Source: Pseudomonas wenzhouensis
GTDB lineage: Bacteria > Pseudomonadota > Gammaproteobacteria > Pseudomonadales > Pseudomonadaceae
Direction: 5' to 3'
Length of the DNA stretch: 64,000 nt
Assembly (NCBI RefSeq): GCF_021029445.1
Contig: NZ_CP072610.1
Coordinates: 124,001 to 188,000, forward strand
A model generated the notes under the pieces. It was not told the DNA's origin and did not search any database. It saw nothing but the letters and a program-made list of their open reading frames with translations. Position 1 is the first letter of the stretch. Every line of letters starts with the position of its first letter. The position numbers were made by a program, and so were the translations under genes. Of the stretch, positions 1-12,513 are shown piece after piece.

Positions 1-328
1 CCAGTTGTGCAGCACTGCGCGCGTTCTGCCCATCGATACGAATCTGCAGTTCGCCCTGACGATCACGGGAAATGCCCAGATTGCTGGAGCCGCCCTCGGC
101 CAATTGCACCTGCCCAAAAACGGTACAAGCCGGTTGCTCGTAATGAATCACCGGCTGCAAGCGAGTGCTGCGGAAGGAGCGGGCAAGGCCGAGCAGATGG
201 ATCGCTTCCAGCACGCTGGTCTTGCCGCTGCCGTTGTCGCCGTGGAGGATGTTGATGCGGGAGGAGGGGGAGAGGGTCACCGGGTGCAGGTTACGCACCG
301 CGGTGACCGTGATACGGCTCAGTGACAT
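1..328 (-). CDS. recF: DNA replication and repair protein RecF (3' part missing)
   Basis: RecF is an SMC-like ATPase that loads RecA at single-strand gaps. The visible part is the N-terminus, about 109 residues, starting [19 protein letters not shown] and containing the Walker A motif GDNGSGKTS near residue 30. The gene runs off the left edge of the window. Its ATG (328-326) shares one base with the TAA stop of dnaN (TAATG), so the two are translationally coupled. The dnaA-dnaN-recF order is standard in Pseudomonas. Confidence 0.95.
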   Translation of the reverse strand, partial: MSLSRITVTAVRNLHPVTLSPSSRINILHGDNGSGKTSVLEAIHLLGLARSFRSTRLQPVIHYEQPACTVFGQVQLAEGGSSNLGISRDRQGELQIRIDGQNARSAAQL

Positions 329-1431
329 TAAAGGCGCATCGGCATTACAACGTAGGCAGAATCATCGTTGTCGGCTTCCTGCAACAGAGCACTGCTGTTG
401 GAATCGGACAGGATCAGGCGCACTTGCTCGGTCCCCATTACGCCCAGTACATCCAGCAGATAGCTGACGTTGAAACCAATCTCCAGACCACCGCCGTTAT
501 AGTCGACAACGATTTCTTCCTCGGCCTCTTCCTGTTCCGGGTTGTTGGCCTGAATTTTCAGCAGACCAGCCGCCAGAGTCAGGCGAATGCCACGGTATTT
601 TTCGTTGGAGAGAATCGCCGTACGGCTGAAGGCTTCACGCAGGCCCTGACGATCCGCCAGTACCAGCTTGTCGCCACCGCGTGGCAGCACACGCTCGTAA
701 TCCGGGAACTTGCCATCTACCAGCTTCGAGGTGAAGGTGAACTCGCCGGTGTTGGCACGGATGTGATGCTGACCCAGTACGATGCTGACTTCAGCGTCCT
801 GCTCGGTGAGCAAGCGCGCCAGTTCAAGAATACCTTTACGCGGCACGATGACCTGATGCTTGCCTTCTTGTTGAATCACAGCCTCCATCGAGCACATGGC
901 CAGACGGTGACCATCGGTAGCCACGGCTCGCAACAGGCCGCTCTGCACTTCCAGCAGCATGCCGTTGAGGTAGTAGCGCACGTCCTGCTGGGCCATGGCG
1001 AAGCTGGTGCGCTCTACCAGGCGACGCAGCTTGGCTTGCGGCAGGTTGAAGGTCAGCGAACCCGGGCCTTCCTCGACGGTGGGGAAGTCGTTGGCCGGCA
1101 GGGTGGACAGGGTAAAGCGGCTACGGCCTGCCTTGACCAGCAACTTCTGATCATCGACGCGGATGTCGATCAGCGCATCGCTCGGCAAGCTCTTGCAAAT
1201 GTCCATCAGCTTACGCGCCGGCACGGTGATCTCGCCCGGCTCGGCAGCGTCTTCCAGCGTCACACGACCTACCAGTTCGACTTCGAGGTCGGTACCGGTC
1301 AGCGATAATTGCTGGCCTTCGACGACCAGCAGCACATTGGACAGAACCGGCAGCGTCTGGCGTCGTTCCACGACACCGGCGACCAGTTGCAGGGGTTTCA
1401 ACAGGGCTTCGCGTTGAATGGTGAAATGCAT
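328..1431 (-). CDS. dnaN: DNA polymerase III beta subunit (sliding clamp)
   Basis: Ring-forming processivity clamp of the replicase, 367 residues, the usual length for Pseudomonas DnaN. It starts [19 protein letters not shown] and ends with VVMPMRL, the conserved tail of the clamp's peptide-binding pocket. The three-domain clamp fold is expected across the whole length. It lies 31 bp after dnaA and overlaps recF by one base, so dnaA-dnaN-recF reads as one operon. Confidence 0.98.
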   Translation of the reverse strand: MHFTIQREALLKPLQLVAGVVERRQTLPVLSNVLLVVEGQQLSLTGTDLEVELVGRVTLEDAAEPGEITVPARKLMDICKSLPSDALIDIRVDDQKLLVKAGRSRFTLSTLPANDFPTVEEGPGSLTFNLPQAKLRRLVERTSFAMAQQDVRYYLNGMLLEVQSGLLRAVATDGHRLAMCSMEAVIQQEGKHQVIVPRKGILELARLLTEQDAEVSIVLGQHHIRANTGEFTFTSKLVDGKFPDYERVLPRGGDKLVLADRQGLREAFSRTAILSNEKYRGIRLTLAAGLLKIQANNPEQEEAEEEIVVDYNGGGLEIGFNVSYLLDVLGVMGTEQVRLILSDSNSSALLQEADNDDSAYVVMPMRL

Positions 1432-1462
1432 GGTCTAGTCCCTTGCCTCGTGGAGCTGCGAA

Positions 1463-2953
1463 TCAGGTTGTAAGCGTACGCAGCAGGTTCTTGTAATCCT
1501 CGCGGATGTCCGCATCGGATCCCCTAAGTTCAGCAATCTTACGGCATGCGTGCAACACCGTGGTGTGATCGCGACCGCCGAAGGCCACACCGATTTCCGG
1601 CAGGCTGTGATTGGTCAGTTCCTTGGATAACGCCATGGCCACCTGACGCGGCCGAGCAATCGAACGCGAGCGGCGCTTAGAGAGCAGATCGGTGATCTTG
1701 ATCTTGTAGTACTCGGCCGTGGTGCGCTGGATGTTGTCGATGCTGACCAGCTTGTCCTGCAGGGCCAGCAGATCCTTGAGCGATTCGCGAATCAGCTCGA
1801 TGGTGATGTCGCGCCCCATGAAATGCGAGTGGGCGATCACACGCTTCAGCGCACCTTCCAGCTCGCGCACGTTGGAACGGATGCGCTGGGCGATGAAGAA
1901 AGCGGCATCGTGCGGCAGATCGACCTTGGCCTGGTCGGCCTTCTTCATCAGGATCGCTACACGGGTTTCCAGTTCCGGCGGTTCCACGGCCACGGTCAGG
2001 CCCCAGCCGAAACGCGACTTGAGACGCTCTTCCAGGCCTTCGATCTCCTTCGGGTAACGGTCGCTGGTGAGAATCACCTGCTGACCACCTTCGAGCAATG
2101 CGTTGAAGGTGTGGAAGAACTCCTCCTGAGAGCGTTCCTTCTTGGCGAAGAACTGGATGTCATCGATCAGCAGTGCGTCCACCGAACGGTAGAAGCGCTT
2201 GAACTCGTTGATGGCGTTGAGTTGCAACGCCTTGACCATGTCGGCGACGAAACGCTCGGAATGCAGGTACACCACCTTGGCATTGGGATTCTTCGCCAGC
2301 AGGTGGTTGCCCACAGCATGCATCAGGTGGGTCTTGCCCAGGCCGACACCGCCATACAGAAACAGCGGGTTGTAGCCATGCTTGGGGTTGTCCGCCACCT
2401 GCCAGGCAGCCGCACGGGCCAACTGGTTCGACTTGCCCTCGACGAAGTTATCGAAGGTAAAGGTACGATTGAGGTAACTGGTGTGCTTGAGGCCACCTTC
2501 GACCTGCACGGAGCGTTCGGTACGCGGGGCAACCGCTGGCGTCGGTGGTTGCGGTGCGGCACCGGCCATCGAATCGAAGCTGGCCCGCGAAGGTTCTGTT
2601 TGCGCCGGAGGCGGCAACGGTTTGCTCACGGCAGCGGCAACCTGTACCTGAGCCGCACGCGCGGCAGCCGGCAGTGGTGCGGTTGGCGCAACGCGGGCAG
2701 TCGCGGCACGCTTGCTACCTATTAATAAGGACAGCGCAGGCACCATACCGTTGGCGCGCTCGCCAATCAGCTCGAGCAAGCGGCTCAGATACTTTTCGTT
2801 GACCCAATCGAGAACGAAGCGATTCGGCGCATAGACGCGCAGTTCATCGCCTTCGGCTTCGACCTGCAGAGGACGGATCCAGGTGTTGAATTGCTGGGCC
2901 GGCAACTCATCGCGCAGAAGCTCGACACATTGCTGCCATAGTTCCACTGACAC
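1463..2953 (-). CDS. dnaA: Chromosomal replication initiator DnaA
   Basis: AAA+ initiator that binds DnaA boxes in the adjacent oriC and melts it. 496 residues. Domain I (1-85) starts [13 protein letters not shown]; domain II (about 85-155) is a Pro/Ala-rich linker. Domain III carries Walker A GGVGLGKT (201-208), Walker B LLIDDIQ (261-267) and sensor 1 ILTSD (about 294). The domain IV DNA-binding signature with GGRDHTTV is near 459-466. It is divergent from rpmH across oriC. The linker seems somewhat shorter than in P. aeruginosa (514 residues from memory). Confidence 0.98.
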   Translation of the reverse strand: MSVELWQQCVELLRDELPAQQFNTWIRPLQVEAEGDELRVYAPNRFVLDWVNEKYLSRLLELIGERANGMVPALSLLIGSKRAATARVAPTAPLPAAARAAQVQVAAAVSKPLPPPAQTEPSRASFDSMAGAAPQPPTPAVAPRTERSVQVEGGLKHTSYLNRTFTFDNFVEGKSNQLARAAAWQVADNPKHGYNPLFLYGGVGLGKTHLMHAVGNHLLAKNPNAKVVYLHSERFVADMVKALQLNAINEFKRFYRSVDALLIDDIQFFAKKERSQEEFFHTFNALLEGGQQVILTSDRYPKEIEGLEERLKSRFGWGLTVAVEPPELETRVAILMKKADQAKVDLPHDAAFFIAQRIRSNVRELEGALKRVIAHSHFMGRDITIELIRESLKDLLALQDKLVSIDNIQRTTAEYYKIKITDLLSKRRSRSIARPRQVAMALSKELTNHSLPEIGVAFGGRDHTTVLHACRKIAELRGSDADIREDYKNLLRTLTT

Positions 2954-3380
2954 TGACTATCCCCTTGGGCGGCGATGCAAAAACAGCCGCCATTGTACCG
3001 GCCCATGACTGAGTTATCCACACAGCTTGAACTCAATGGACACGCAAAATCAAAGTCTTAGTTACATTCACAAGGCTTATCAGCTGGGCAATAAACCTTG
3101 TGGATAATCCGCCTGCAAGTCTCTGTAAAACCCTGGGGATGAGCCCACGGATAACCAGCCTGTGGGTAAAAGGGCATTCCATCCTCAGCTTCCAAGCAGG
3201 CATCGCACAAGCGCAGCACGTCTTTTCGACAGGGTTATCATCCCGACAAGGACACTGGTAGCAATGCTGTCAGCAGGTTGTCCACAGATCGGGGCGCTGC
3301 TAATCAACATAAACACAGAAAAAGAGCTTTAAATTCTTTCTCTTCTTTCTTTATCTATCCGACGAATAAGGTTGGTTGGA
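2954..3380. other. oriC: Chromosomal replication origin oriC (dnaA-rpmH interval)
   Basis: Non-coding interval between divergent dnaA and rpmH. Perfect DnaA boxes TTATCCACA lie at 3014-3022 (plus) and 3099-3107 (minus). One-mismatch boxes are at 3161-3169 (TGTGGGTAA) and 3278-3286 (TTGTCCACA). An AT-rich tract follows at about 3300-3360 (ataaacacagaaaaagag and then ttctttctc runs), a fitting duplex-unwinding element on the rpmH side. The dnaA promoter must also lie here but I could not place it. Confidence 0.92.
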
Positions 3381-3382
3381 AA

Positions 3383-3411
3383 TTGACCTGCCGCGTGGCT
3401 TTCTCTAGAAT
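3383..3411 (+). promoter_or_regulatory. Sigma-70 type promoter of rpmH-rnpA
   Basis: TTGACC at 3383-3388 and TAGAAT at 3406-3411 are separated by 17 bp, a near-consensus -35/-10 pair. It lies just past the AT-rich part of oriC and about 60 bp before the rpmH ATG. Confidence 0.7.
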
Positions 3412-3470
3412 TGTTGGTCTCTTAAAACCGGGGTCATTCCGACCCTAGTCGATCACCCAGGTAACGCACC

Positions 3471-3605
3471 ATGAAACGCACTTTCCAACCCAGCACCATC
3501 AAGCGCGCTCGCACCCACGGTTTCCGTGCCCGCATGGCCACCAAGAACGGCCGTACCGTCCTGTCGCGTCGTCGCGCCAAGGGCCGTAAGCGTCTGACTG
3601 TCTAA
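3471..3605 (+). CDS. rpmH: 50S ribosomal protein L34
   Basis: 44-residue basic ribosomal protein beginning [19 protein letters not shown] and ending with the Arg/Lys-rich GRKRLTV. The length and sequence are typical of bacterial L34. It is first in the rpmH-rnpA-yidD-yidC series; rnpA begins 13 bp after its stop codon. Confidence 0.98.
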   Translation: MKRTFQPSTIKRARTHGFRARMATKNGRTVLSRRRAKGRKRLTV

Positions 3606-3618
3606 TTGATCCAGACAG

Positions 3619-4023
3619 GTGGTGAGTCGAGACTTCGGCCGGGACAAGCGACTGCTGACTCCCAGGCAATTCAAGGCAGTCTTCGACTCCCCAAGCGGTA
3701 AGGCGCCGGGCAAGAATGTCCTGCTGCTAGCGCGCGATAACCAGCTTGATCATCCCCGGCTAGGTTTGGTGATCGGCAAGAAGAGCGTCAAGCTCGCCGT
3801 CGAGCGCAACCGCATCAAGCGTCAAATCCGCGAGTCCTTCCGCCTCAATCAGGACAACCTGACAGGCTGGGACATCGTGGTGGTCGCCCGCAAAGGGCTA
3901 GGCGATCTTGAGAATGGCGAACTCGCTCAGCAGTTCGGCAAACTCTGGAAACGCTTGGCCCGAAGCCGGCCCAGTCGCGACGCTGACTTATCCTCCGGGA
4001 CAAGCGACAATCCCCATGCGTAA
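3619..4023 (+). CDS. rnpA: Ribonuclease P protein component
   Basis: Protein subunit of RNase P, which matures tRNA 5' ends with the M1 RNA. 134 residues, with the conserved basic motif [14 protein letters not shown] at about 68-81. The start is GTG at 3619, giving [13 protein letters not shown] as in other pseudomonads; a second GTG follows directly. The 3' end overlaps yidD by 8 bp. Confidence 0.96.
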   Translation: MVSRDFGRDKRLLTPRQFKAVFDSPSGKAPGKNVLLLARDNQLDHPRLGLVIGKKSVKLAVERNRIKRQIRESFRLNQDNLTGWDIVVVARKGLGDLENGELAQQFGKLWKRLARSRPSRDADLSSGTSDNPHA

Positions 4024-4261
4024 AGCGGCTCTTGCCTGTATCCAGGTTTATCGCTACGCCATCAGCCCACTGATGGCCAGTCACTGCCGTTTCTACCCCA
4101 GCTGCTCCTGCTATGCCTATGAAGCCATCGAGCAACATGGCTTCCTGCGTGGTGGCTGGCTGACAGCGCGCCGTCTTGGTCGTTGTCACCCCTGGAATGC
4201 CGGCGGTTACGATCCGGTTCCACCCGTTAAAACATCCCGTTCCCCTTCGATGGCCGAATAA
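4016..4261 (+). CDS. yidD: Membrane protein insertion efficiency factor YidD
   Basis: 81-residue small protein that assists YidC-dependent membrane insertion. It starts [19 protein letters not shown] and has the family motifs [11 protein letters not shown] and a Cys near GRCHPW. The ATG at 4016 lies inside the end of rnpA (8 bp overlap), and yidC follows after 2 bp, so translation of all three is probably coupled. Confidence 0.95.
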   Translation: MRKAALACIQVYRYAISPLMASHCRFYPSCSCYAYEAIEQHGFLRGGWLTARRLGRCHPWNAGGYDPVPPVKTSRSPSMAE

Positions 4262-4263
4262 TC

Positions 4264-6009
4264 ATGGATATCCAACGTTCGATCCTGATCGTCGCCCTGG
4301 CAGTCGTGTCCTACCTCATGGTCCTGCAATGGAATGAGGACTATGGCCAGGCTGCCCTGCCAGCCGAGGTTAGTACCTCGACCGCTGCGACGCCCGCTCT
4401 GCCCGACACACCTGCTGCAACCGCCAGCACCGGTAGCGACGACATTCCTACTGCCGTGGCCGAGCCAACTGCAGCAGCCGTTGCACCGACTGCCGCAGCC
4501 AGCGATGAGCTGATTCGTGTCAAAACCGACGTGCTCGATCTGGCCATCGACCCGCGTGGTGGCGATATCGTGCAACTGCGTCTGCCGCAGTACCCGCGTC
4601 GCCAGGATCGTCCGGACGTCCCCTTCCAGCTGTTCGACAACGGCAACGAGCGGACTTACCTGGCGCAAAGCGGCCTGATCGGCCAGAACGCACCAGACAG
4701 CTCCAGCCGTCGTGCCCTGTGGTCGAGCGAAAAGCAAAGCTATGAAATGGCGGCTGACCAGAACAGCCTGGTGGTCGACCTGACCTACAGCGAAAATGGC
4801 GTCAGCTACATCAAGCGCTACAGCTTCAAGCGTGGTCTCAACCCGCAGTGCTCGGCACGCGAGCAAGAGCTGAAGAAACCTGGCTGCATCGATCCGTCCG
4901 CCTACCAGGTCGACGTGCGTTACCTGATCGACAACCAGAGCGACCAGGCCTGGAGCGGCAATCTGTTCGCCCAGCTCAAGCGCGACAACAGTGGTGATCC
5001 GTCCTCGACCACCGCCACTGGCACCGCCACCTATCTGGGCGCCGCGCTGTGGACCAGCGAAGAGCCCTATAAGAAGGTGTCGATGAAGGACATCGACAAG
5101 CAGTCCTTCAAGGAAACCGTACAGGGCGGCTGGGTTGCCTGGCTGCAGCACTACTTCGTCACCGCCTGGGTGCCGAGCAAGGACAGCACCAACCTGGTAC
5201 AGACCCGCAAGGACAGCCAGGGTAACTACATCGTTGGTTTCACCGGCCCGTCCGTGCAGATCGCTGCCGGCGCCCAGGGCGAAACCGGCGCCATTCTGTA
5301 TGCTGGCCCCAAACTGCAGGAACATCTCGGCACCCTGTCTCCAGGCCTGGAGCTGACTGTTGACTACGGCTTCCTGTGGTTCCTCGCACAGCCGATCTTC
5401 TGGCTGCTGGAAGTGATCCATGGTCTGCTCGGTAACTGGGGTTGGTCGATCATCTTCCTGACCATCATCATCAAGCTGATCTTCTTCCCGCTGTCGGCTG
5501 CCAGCTACCGCTCGATGGCCCGTATGCGTGCCGTCTCGCCGAAACTGCAGGCGCTGAAGGAACAGTTCGGTGACGATCGCCAGAAGATGTCCCAGGCGAT
5601 GATGGAGCTGTACAAGAAAGAGAAGATCAATCCGCTGGGCGGCTGCTTGCCGATTCTGGTGCAGATGCCGGTATTCCTCGCCCTGTACTGGGTGCTGCTG
5701 GAATCCGTCGAGATGCGTCAGGCGCCCTGGCTGCTGTGGATCACCGACCTGTCGATCAAGGATCCGTTCTTCATCCTGCCGATCATCATGGGCGCGACCA
5801 TGTTCATTCAGCAGCAGCTCAACCCGACTCCGCCGGACCCCATGCAGGCCCGTGTGCTGAAGCTGATGCCGATCATCTTCACCTTCTTCTTCCTGTGGTT
5901 CCCGGCTGGTCTGGTGCTGTACTGGGTGGTCAACAACATCCTGTCCATCGCCCAGCAGTGGTACATTACGCGCAAGATCGAAGCAGCAGCGAAAACGGCC
6001 AACGCCTGA
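4264..6009 (+). CDS. yidC: Membrane protein insertase YidC
   Basis: Oxa1/YidC-family insertase of the inner membrane, acting alone or with SecYEG. 581 residues. The first membrane segment is at about 6-22, followed by an Ala/Thr-rich stretch and a large periplasmic beta domain (about 80-340). The C-terminal Oxa1-like domain has membrane segments from about 360 on, including the [16 protein letters not shown] helix, the amphipathic [17 protein letters not shown] loop and [14 protein letters not shown] terminator follows at 6036. Confidence 0.97.
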   Translation: MDIQRSILIVALAVVSYLMVLQWNEDYGQAALPAEVSTSTAATPALPDTPAATASTGSDDIPTAVAEPTAAAVAPTAAASDELIRVKTDVLDLAIDPRGGDIVQLRLPQYPRRQDRPDVPFQLFDNGNERTYLAQSGLIGQNAPDSSSRRALWSSEKQSYEMAADQNSLVVDLTYSENGVSYIKRYSFKRGLNPQCSAREQELKKPGCIDPSAYQVDVRYLIDNQSDQAWSGNLFAQLKRDNSGDPSSTTATGTATYLGAALWTSEEPYKKVSMKDIDKQSFKETVQGGWVAWLQHYFVTAWVPSKDSTNLVQTRKDSQGNYIVGFTGPSVQIAAGAQGETGAILYAGPKLQEHLGTLSPGLELTVDYGFLWFLAQPIFWLLEVIHGLLGNWGWSIIFLTIIIKLIFFPLSAASYRSMARMRAVSPKLQALKEQFGDDRQKMSQAMMELYKKEKINPLGGCLPILVQMPVFLALYWVLLESVEMRQAPWLLWITDLSIKDPFFILPIIMGATMFIQQQLNPTPPDPMQARVLKLMPIIFTFFFLWFPAGLVLYWVVNNILSIAQQWYITRKIEAAAKTANA

Positions 6010-6035
6010 TTCGCCAAGGCTTCCAAGCATCAAGC

Positions 6036-6062
6036 AAACGCCCCATGATTGGGGCGTTTTGC
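6036..6062 (+). terminator. Rho-independent terminator after yidC
   Basis: A perfect 9-bp stem AAACGCCCC (6036-6044) / GGGGCGTTT (6051-6059) with a 6-nt loop runs into TTTTG. It would close the rpmH-yidC transcript before mnmE. Confidence 0.85.
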
Positions 6063-6106
6063 TATCCGGCACAATGCCAACACCTTCACCTGTAGCGAGA
6101 AGCCCC

Positions 6107-7474
6107 ATGAACCATGCCCGAGACACCATCGCCGCTGTCGCTACTGCCCAAGGTCGGGGCGGTGTGGGCATCGTGCGCGTATCCGGGCCATTGGCGGGAC
6201 AACTGGCACAGGCCATCTGCAGGCGCGAGTTGAAGCCGCGCTTCGCCCATCACGGCCCTTTCTTCGGTGAACAGGGACTGACGCTGGACGAAGGCCTGGC
6301 CATCTACTTCCCCGGCCCCAACTCCTTCACCGGCGAAGACGTGCTGGAGTTGCAGGGCCATGGCGGCCCGGTGGTGCTCGACCTGCTGTTGCGCCGTTGC
6401 ATGGAGCTGGGTGCACGCCTGGCTCGGCCCGGTGAGTTCAGCGAGCGTGCGTTTCTCAACGACAAGCTCGACCTGGCCCAGGCCGAAGCCATCGCCGACC
6501 TGATCGAAGCCAGCTCCGAACAGGCCGCACGCAATGCCCTGCGTTCGTTGCAAGGCGAGTTCTCCAGGCGTGTGCATGCGCTGACCGAATCGCTGATTCA
6601 GCTGCGCATCTATGTCGAAGCCGCCATCGACTTCCCCGAGGAAGAAATCGACTTTCTTGCCGATGGCCATGTACTGAACCAGCTCGATGGCGTGCGTGCC
6701 AATTTATCCACAGTGCTGCGTGAAGCGGGTCAGGGTGCCCTGCTGCGCGATGGCATGACCGTGGTTATCGCCGGCCGCCCCAATGCCGGCAAATCCAGCC
6801 TGCTCAATGCCCTGGCTGGACGCGAAGCAGCCATCGTCACCGATATCGCCGGCACCACCCGTGACGTGCTGCGTGAACATATCCACATCGACGGCATGCC
6901 ACTGCACGTAGTCGACACCGCCGGTCTGCGCGACACCGACGACCAGGTCGAGCGTATCGGCGTGGAGCGCGCGCTCAAGGCCATCAGCGAGGCGGATCGC
7001 GTGCTGCTGGTAGTGGACTCCACTGCGCCGGAAGCCGCCGATCCCTTTGCCCTCTGGCCAGAGTTTTTAGAGCAGCGTCCGGATCCAGCACGAGTCACCC
7101 TGATCCGCAACAAGGCCGACCTGTCCGGCGAGGCAGTGACACTAGAAACCAGTGCCGATGGCCATGTCACCCTCAGCCTGTCGGCCAAGTCCGCCGAAGG
7201 CCTCGAGCTGCTGCGCGAACACCTGAAAGCCTGCATGGGTTATCAACAGACCGCAGAAAGCGGCTTCAGCGCCCGCCGCCGCCACCTGGAGGCGCTGCAT
7301 CAGGCCGAGCAGTACCTCGAGCACGGCCGCAACCAGCTCACCCTGATGGGCGCCGGCGAGCTGCTGGCCGAAGACCTGCGCATGGCGCAACAGGCACTGG
7401 GCGAGATCACCGGCGCCTTCAGCAGCGACGACCTGCTGGGGCGGATCTTCTCCAGTTTCTGCATCGGCAAGTAA
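6107..7474 (+). CDS. mnmE: tRNA uridine-5-carboxymethylaminomethyl GTPase MnmE
   Basis: Works with MnmG to modify U34 in tRNA wobble positions. 455 residues from the ATG at 6107 ([19 protein letters not shown]). An in-frame start further upstream at 6059 would add residues not expected in the family. The N-terminal tetrahydrofolate-binding domain is followed by a G domain with P-loop [10 protein letters not shown] at about 223-232 and DTAG at about 270. The protein ends in CIGK, the conserved catalytic-Cys tail. It is a single gene after the yidC terminator. Confidence 0.97.
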   Translation: MNHARDTIAAVATAQGRGGVGIVRVSGPLAGQLAQAICRRELKPRFAHHGPFFGEQGLTLDEGLAIYFPGPNSFTGEDVLELQGHGGPVVLDLLLRRCMELGARLARPGEFSERAFLNDKLDLAQAEAIADLIEASSEQAARNALRSLQGEFSRRVHALTESLIQLRIYVEAAIDFPEEEIDFLADGHVLNQLDGVRANLSTVLREAGQGALLRDGMTVVIAGRPNAGKSSLLNALAGREAAIVTDIAGTTRDVLREHIHIDGMPLHVVDTAGLRDTDDQVERIGVERALKAISEADRVLLVVDSTAPEAADPFALWPEFLEQRPDPARVTLIRNKADLSGEAVTLETSADGHVTLSLSAKSAEGLELLREHLKACMGYQQTAESGFSARRRHLEALHQAEQYLEHGRNQLTLMGAGELLAEDLRMAQQALGEITGAFSSDDLLGRIFSSFCIGK

Positions 7475-8164
7475 ACCTTCGCCAGCATGCCCTTGGCCAC
7501 AGCGCGCCTGTAGGCGCGCATTCATCCGCGAAAAGGGCATCGCTGGTCGCGCCACTGATCCTTTTCTTCCTGCCTCCCCGGATTTCATCCGGGCTACGAA
7601 CTGCAGGCCAGCCCCCCTGGCCGCATCACTCTGCACACCTTTCATCAACTTACGACGCATTAAGGGCTGACATTGCCTGGTTTTCAGTCGGAATCCGGCT
7701 GAGCTGATGAGTTATTCATAGCGAAATAAACCCTGTGGAAAACCGCCCCTGAACCCTGCCCATAACCCTATGACAAAGCTGGGCGTAACTACCCCTGTGG
7801 GTAACTGGCACTTCCATCCACAGTGGTTCAGCAGCTTTCTCAGTGGAAGTGAGCAGGATCGACACAGGCTTATCATTCGCTGTACACCTCTAACAGCAAG
7901 GGCTGTAGAAGGTTATCCACAGAAATGGCTTGCTCTATACATAAACATAAAGAACAAGCTTTATAAAAATTCTCTCTATCTATTCTTTATAAGCCTGAGC
8001 GTATTTCTCACGGTGCGGAGGGTGATCAGGTAAGGAGGTCGATGGGAAAGGCCCGTGCTATCCGGTTGGCTATTTTTTGTGCAGAAGGCTTCATTCAGCA
8101 GGCTGAAGTCCCTATACTTGCCGCCTTTCTTTCAGACCCCTTCTCAACAGGCACGAGGTGCGTG
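7475..8164. other. Second oriC-like region upstream of mnmG
   Basis: 690 bp without a gene. From about 7655 it repeats the layout of the dnaA-rpmH origin: boxes TTATTCATA (7712-7720), TGTGGAAAA (7734-7742), TGTGGGTAA (7796-7804) and perfect TTATCCACA (7913-7921), then an AT-rich tract 7930-7995. Several shorter strings are shared with oriC in the same order, such as ataaacc(t/c)tgtgg, ctgtgggtaa and acataaaca. 7475-7654 shows nothing I recognise. An open frame spans part of the interval from 8042 but is only the extension of mnmG. The mnmG promoter must lie here. Confidence 0.75.
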
Positions 8165-10056
<1,892 letters not shown>

Positions 10057-10057
<1 letters not shown>

Positions 10058-10701
10058 TGTCGGTCACTCAACGTCACGCCGAAGAACTGCTCCAGGGCGC
10101 CCGCGAACTGGGTATCGAGCTGAGCCCGTTGCAGCAGGAACAACTGCTCGCCTACCTGGGCCTGCTGATCAAGTGGAACAAGGCCTACAACCTGACCGCC
10201 GTGCGCGATCCGGACGAGATGGTCTCTCGCCATCTGCTCGACAGCCTGTCGGTGGTGCCGTTCGTGGCCGAACGTGGGGACAACTGGCTGGACGTCGGCA
10301 GCGGCGGCGGCATGCCCGGTATTCCGCTGGCGATCATGTTCCCCGAGCGCCACTTCACCCTGCTCGACTCCAACGGCAAGAAGACCCGCTTTCTCGTCCA
10401 GGTGAAGCTGGAGCTGAAACTCGCCAACCTCGAGGTTGTCCACAACCGGGTCGAAGCGTATCGACCAGAGCAGCCTTTCGACGGCATCAGCTCGCGGGCT
10501 TTCAGCAGCCTGGAAGATTTCAGCAACTGGACGCGCCACCTCGGTAACGCCGATACCCATTGGCTGGCGATGAAGGGCGTGCACCCGGATGACGAGCTGC
10601 AGGCGCTGCCGGCGGACTTCCGTCTCAGTGCCACGCACGTGTTGCGGGTTCCCGGTTGCCAAGGCCAGCGCCATCTGTTGATACTGCGTCGCTCGGTCTA
10701 A
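10057..10701 (+). CDS. rsmG: 16S rRNA (guanine527-N7)-methyltransferase RsmG
   Basis: SAM-dependent methyltransferase acting on G527 of 16S rRNA; its loss gives low-level streptomycin resistance in other bacteria. 214 residues. The SAM-binding motif [14 protein letters not shown] is at about 78-91, and the NLTA motif with the GidB signature is at about 47. It overlaps mnmG by one base and lies 12 bp before parA, so mnmG-rsmG-parA-parB is probably one transcript. Confidence 0.97.
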
Positions 10702-10713
10702 GGGGAAAGGAAG

Positions 10714-11502
10714 ATGGCCAAGGTATTCGCGATCGCCAATCAGAAAGGCGGCGTGGGCAAAACCACGACGTGCATCAACCTGGCTGCTTCACTGGTAGCG
10801 ACCAAGCGCCGCGTGCTGCTGATCGACCTCGACCCGCAGGGCAACGCGACCATGGGCAGCGGCATCGACAAGCACGCCCTCGAGCACTCGATCTACGACG
10901 TGCTGATCGGCGAATGCGACCTGAGCCAGGCCATGCAGTTTTCCGAGCACGGCGGCTACCAGTTGCTGCCGGCCAACCGCGATCTGACCGCTGCGGAAGT
11001 GGCATTGCTGGAAATGAAGATGAAGGAAAGCCGCCTGCGTTACGCCCTGGCGCCGATCCGCGAGAACTACGACTACATCCTCATCGACTGCCCACCGTCG
11101 CTGAGCATGCTGACCATCAACGCCCTGGTCGCCGCCGATGGCGTGATCATTCCCATGCAGTGCGAGTATTACGCGCTCGAGGGCTTGTCCGATCTGGTCA
11201 ACAGCATCCAGCGCATCGCCCAGCTGCTCAATCCCAAGCTGCAGATCGAAGGTCTGCTGCGCACCATGTACGACCCGCGCATCAGCCTGACCAACGACGT
11301 CACGGCTCAGCTCAAGGAACACTTCGGCGACAAGCTGTATGACGCCGTGATTCCGCGCAATGTGCGCCTGGCCGAGGCGCCGAGCTTCGGCATGCCGGCG
11401 CTGGTCTACGACAAACAATCCCGTGGGGCCATCGCCTACCTGGCTTTGGCCGGCGAGCTGGTGCGCCGTCAGCGCGCCGCCGCGAAAACCGCTACCGCTT
11501 AA
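10714..11502 (+). CDS. parA: Chromosome partitioning ATPase ParA (Soj)
   Basis: Walker-type ATPase that moves the origin region together with ParB bound at parS. 262 residues. The deviant Walker A motif KGGVGKTT is at 11-18, and the DYILIDCPPS motif and switch regions follow. The RBS AAGGGGAAAGGAAG lies just before the ATG. It is followed after 11 bp by parB. Confidence 0.97.
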   Translation: MAKVFAIANQKGGVGKTTTCINLAASLVATKRRVLLIDLDPQGNATMGSGIDKHALEHSIYDVLIGECDLSQAMQFSEHGGYQLLPANRDLTAAEVALLEMKMKESRLRYALAPIRENYDYILIDCPPSLSMLTINALVAADGVIIPMQCEYYALEGLSDLVNSIQRIAQLLNPKLQIEGLLRTMYDPRISLTNDVTAQLKEHFGDKLYDAVIPRNVRLAEAPSFGMPALVYDKQSRGAIAYLALAGELVRRQRAAAKTATA

Positions 11503-11513
11503 GGAACATCCGC

Positions 11514-12383
11514 ATGGCTGCGAAGAAACGAGGTCTGGGTCGAGGTCTAGACGCCCTGCTTGGCGGCAACACCGTCAGCGCACTGCAGGAAGAAGCCGCC
11601 CAGGCCGACACCCGTGAGCTGCAATACGTGCCGCTGGAGTTGATCCAGCGAGGCAAGTACCAGCCGCGTCGCGACATGGACCAGACTGCGCTGGAAGAAC
11701 TCGCCGCCTCCATCCGCGCCCAGGGCGTGATGCAACCTATCGTGCTGCGTCCCATCGGTAACGGCCGTTTCGAGATCGTTGCCGGTGAACGCCGTTGGCG
11801 GGCCAGCCAACTGGCTGGTCAGGACAAGATCCCGGCCATGGTCCGTGAGCTGCCCGATGAAGCCGCCATCGCCATGGCGCTGATCGAGAACATCCAGCGC
11901 GAAGACCTCAACCCCATCGAGGAAGCCGTGGCCCTGCAGCGCCTGCAGCAGGAATTCGAGCTGACCCAGCAGCAGGTCGCCGATGCCGTCGGCAAATCCC
12001 GCGTCACCATCACCAACCTGCTGCGTCTGATCGCCCTGCCCGAAGAGATCAAGACCCTGCTCGCTCATGGCGATCTGGAAATGGGCCATGCCCGTGCGCT
12101 GCTCGGTTTGCCCCTGGAACAGCAGGTCGAAGCGGCGCGACACGTTGTCGCACGCGGCCTTACCGTTCGTCAGACCGAGGCGCTGGTGCGCCAGTGGCTG
12201 AGTGCCAAACCGGCCCCGGTCAAGGCCAAGGCCGATCCGGACATCAGCCGCCTGGAACAGAAGCTCGCAGAGCGTCTGGGCTCGCCGGTACAGATCAAGC
12301 ACGGTAGCAAGGGCAAAGGGCAGCTGGTAATTCGCTACAGCTCACTCGACGAATTGCAGGGCGTACTGGCGCACATTCGTTGA
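11514..12383 (+). CDS. parB: Chromosome partitioning protein ParB (Spo0J)
   Basis: CTP-dependent parS-binding clamp, 289 residues. The N-terminus (KKRGLGRGLDALLGG) matches the ParA-interacting peptide. The CTPase/arginine patch GERRWRAS is at about 90-97. A helix-turn-helix around TQQQVADAVGKSRVTITNLL (about 150-169) and a C-terminal dimer domain ending LAHIR follow. A parS-like palindrome is present at 28419 in this same window. Confidence 0.97.
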   Translation: MAAKKRGLGRGLDALLGGNTVSALQEEAAQADTRELQYVPLELIQRGKYQPRRDMDQTALEELAASIRAQGVMQPIVLRPIGNGRFEIVAGERRWRASQLAGQDKIPAMVRELPDEAAIAMALIENIQREDLNPIEEAVALQRLQQEFELTQQQVADAVGKSRVTITNLLRLIALPEEIKTLLAHGDLEMGHARALLGLPLEQQVEAARHVVARGLTVRQTEALVRQWLSAKPAPVKAKADPDISRLEQKLAERLGSPVQIKHGSKGKGQLVIRYSSLDELQGVLAHIR

Positions 12384-12427
12384 AACAATTCAGCCTGTAG
12401 TCCTGGTCCACTGCTACTACAGCACGG

Positions 12428-12456
12428 TTGATCAGGCGTAGGCAGGCCCATATACT
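12428..12456 (+). promoter_or_regulatory. Sigma-70 type promoter of the atp operon
   Basis: TTGATC at 12428-12433 and TATACT at 12451-12456 are separated by 17 bp and lie about 57 bp before the atpI start, in the parB-atpI gap. Confidence 0.6.
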
Positions 12457-12513
12457 CCCCGCGCAATTTTGTCGGCTGTGAGCCGAGATTCGGCGGCTTT
12501 ATGGGAGAGGTCG

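Noticed and set aside
8042..8164. In-frame 41-codon N-terminal extension of mnmG
   Set aside because: Family length and conserved start MDFP(S/T)[10 protein letters not shown] begin at the GTG at 8165; the extension lies beside the origin-like region.
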